DNA from: Spirochaetaceae bacterium
GTDB lineage: Bacteria; Spirochaetota; Spirochaetia; Treponematales; Breznakiellaceae
Direction of reading: 5' to 3'
Assembly (NCBI GenBank): GCA_031269165.1
Contig: JAISZQ010000346.1
Coordinates: 1-5,573, forward strand
DNA: 5,573 nt
Below the pieces are notes generated by a model. That model worked only from the letters and a program-made list of their open reading frames with translations, made no database searches and had not been told where the DNA came from. Each line of letters opens with the position of its first letter. The first letter of the stretch is position 1. This document shows, in pieces, positions 5,552-5,573 of this stretch. A program made the translations under genes and the position numbers.

Positions 5552-5573
5552 AAGGGGGAGACTTCCCCCTTTT
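5552..5573 (+). terminator. Possible terminator at the window edge
   Basis: AAGGGGG (5552-5558), loop AGACTT, CCCCCTT (5565-5571) gives 7 pairs, and the window ends in a T4 run (5570-5573), two of whose bases are in the stem. It could be the intrinsic terminator of the ferredoxin transcript, more than 180 bases after its stop, or the last unit of the repeat array. The downstream bases needed to decide are not in the window. Confidence 0.35.

Overview
The window carries four protein genes and an unusual amount of palindromic, repeat-like non-coding DNA. It looks like a moderately GC-rich bacterial chromosome. A spirochaete of the Treponema type is my best guess. The reasons are a solute-binding lipoprotein with a loose lipobox (F-V-A-C), an all-helical unknown protein of a kind I associate with spirochaetes, and a dense G/C-rich hairpin array after a gene. 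This assignment is inference from memory, not from a search.

Layout. Positions 1-909 (+) hold the 3' part of a PfkB-family sugar kinase, most likely 2-keto-3-deoxygluconate kinase (KdgK); its first few dozen codons lie before the window. Positions 910-1353 hold no gene. They lie between convergent genes and contain an inverted-repeat element (935-1105) and a second inverted repeat in an AT-rich tract (1284-1345). Positions 1354-3120 (-) encode a family 5 (OppA/DppA-like) peptide-binding lipoprotein. Just upstream, with a 12-base gap, 3133-4530 (-) encodes a 465-residue helical protein of unknown function. These two form an operon read leftwards. Positions 4531-4771 are the divergent control region. 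Positions 4772-5365 (+) encode a HycB/HydN-like ferredoxin with four complete cysteine clusters. Positions 5366-5573 are a run of hairpins, mostly with three-base loops.

Function. The kinase belongs to uronate/KDG breakdown, the lipoprotein to peptide capture, and the ferredoxin to electron transfer for a formate dehydrogenase or hydrogenase type partner that is not in the window. Nothing ties the three units into one pathway; only the helical protein and the lipoprotein are clearly co-transcribed.

Most notable signals: a near-consensus promoter placed so that the mRNA of the helical protein would start at its ATG (leaderless); a terminator-like hairpin with a T8 tract pointing into that gene from upstream; a palindrome shared between the intergenic repeat and the signal-peptide codons of the lipoprotein; a G-quadruplex motif in the last codons of the same gene; and an 81-base nested stem after the ferredoxin gene. 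I found no CRISPR, tRNA, rRNA, transposase or recognisable new defence system.
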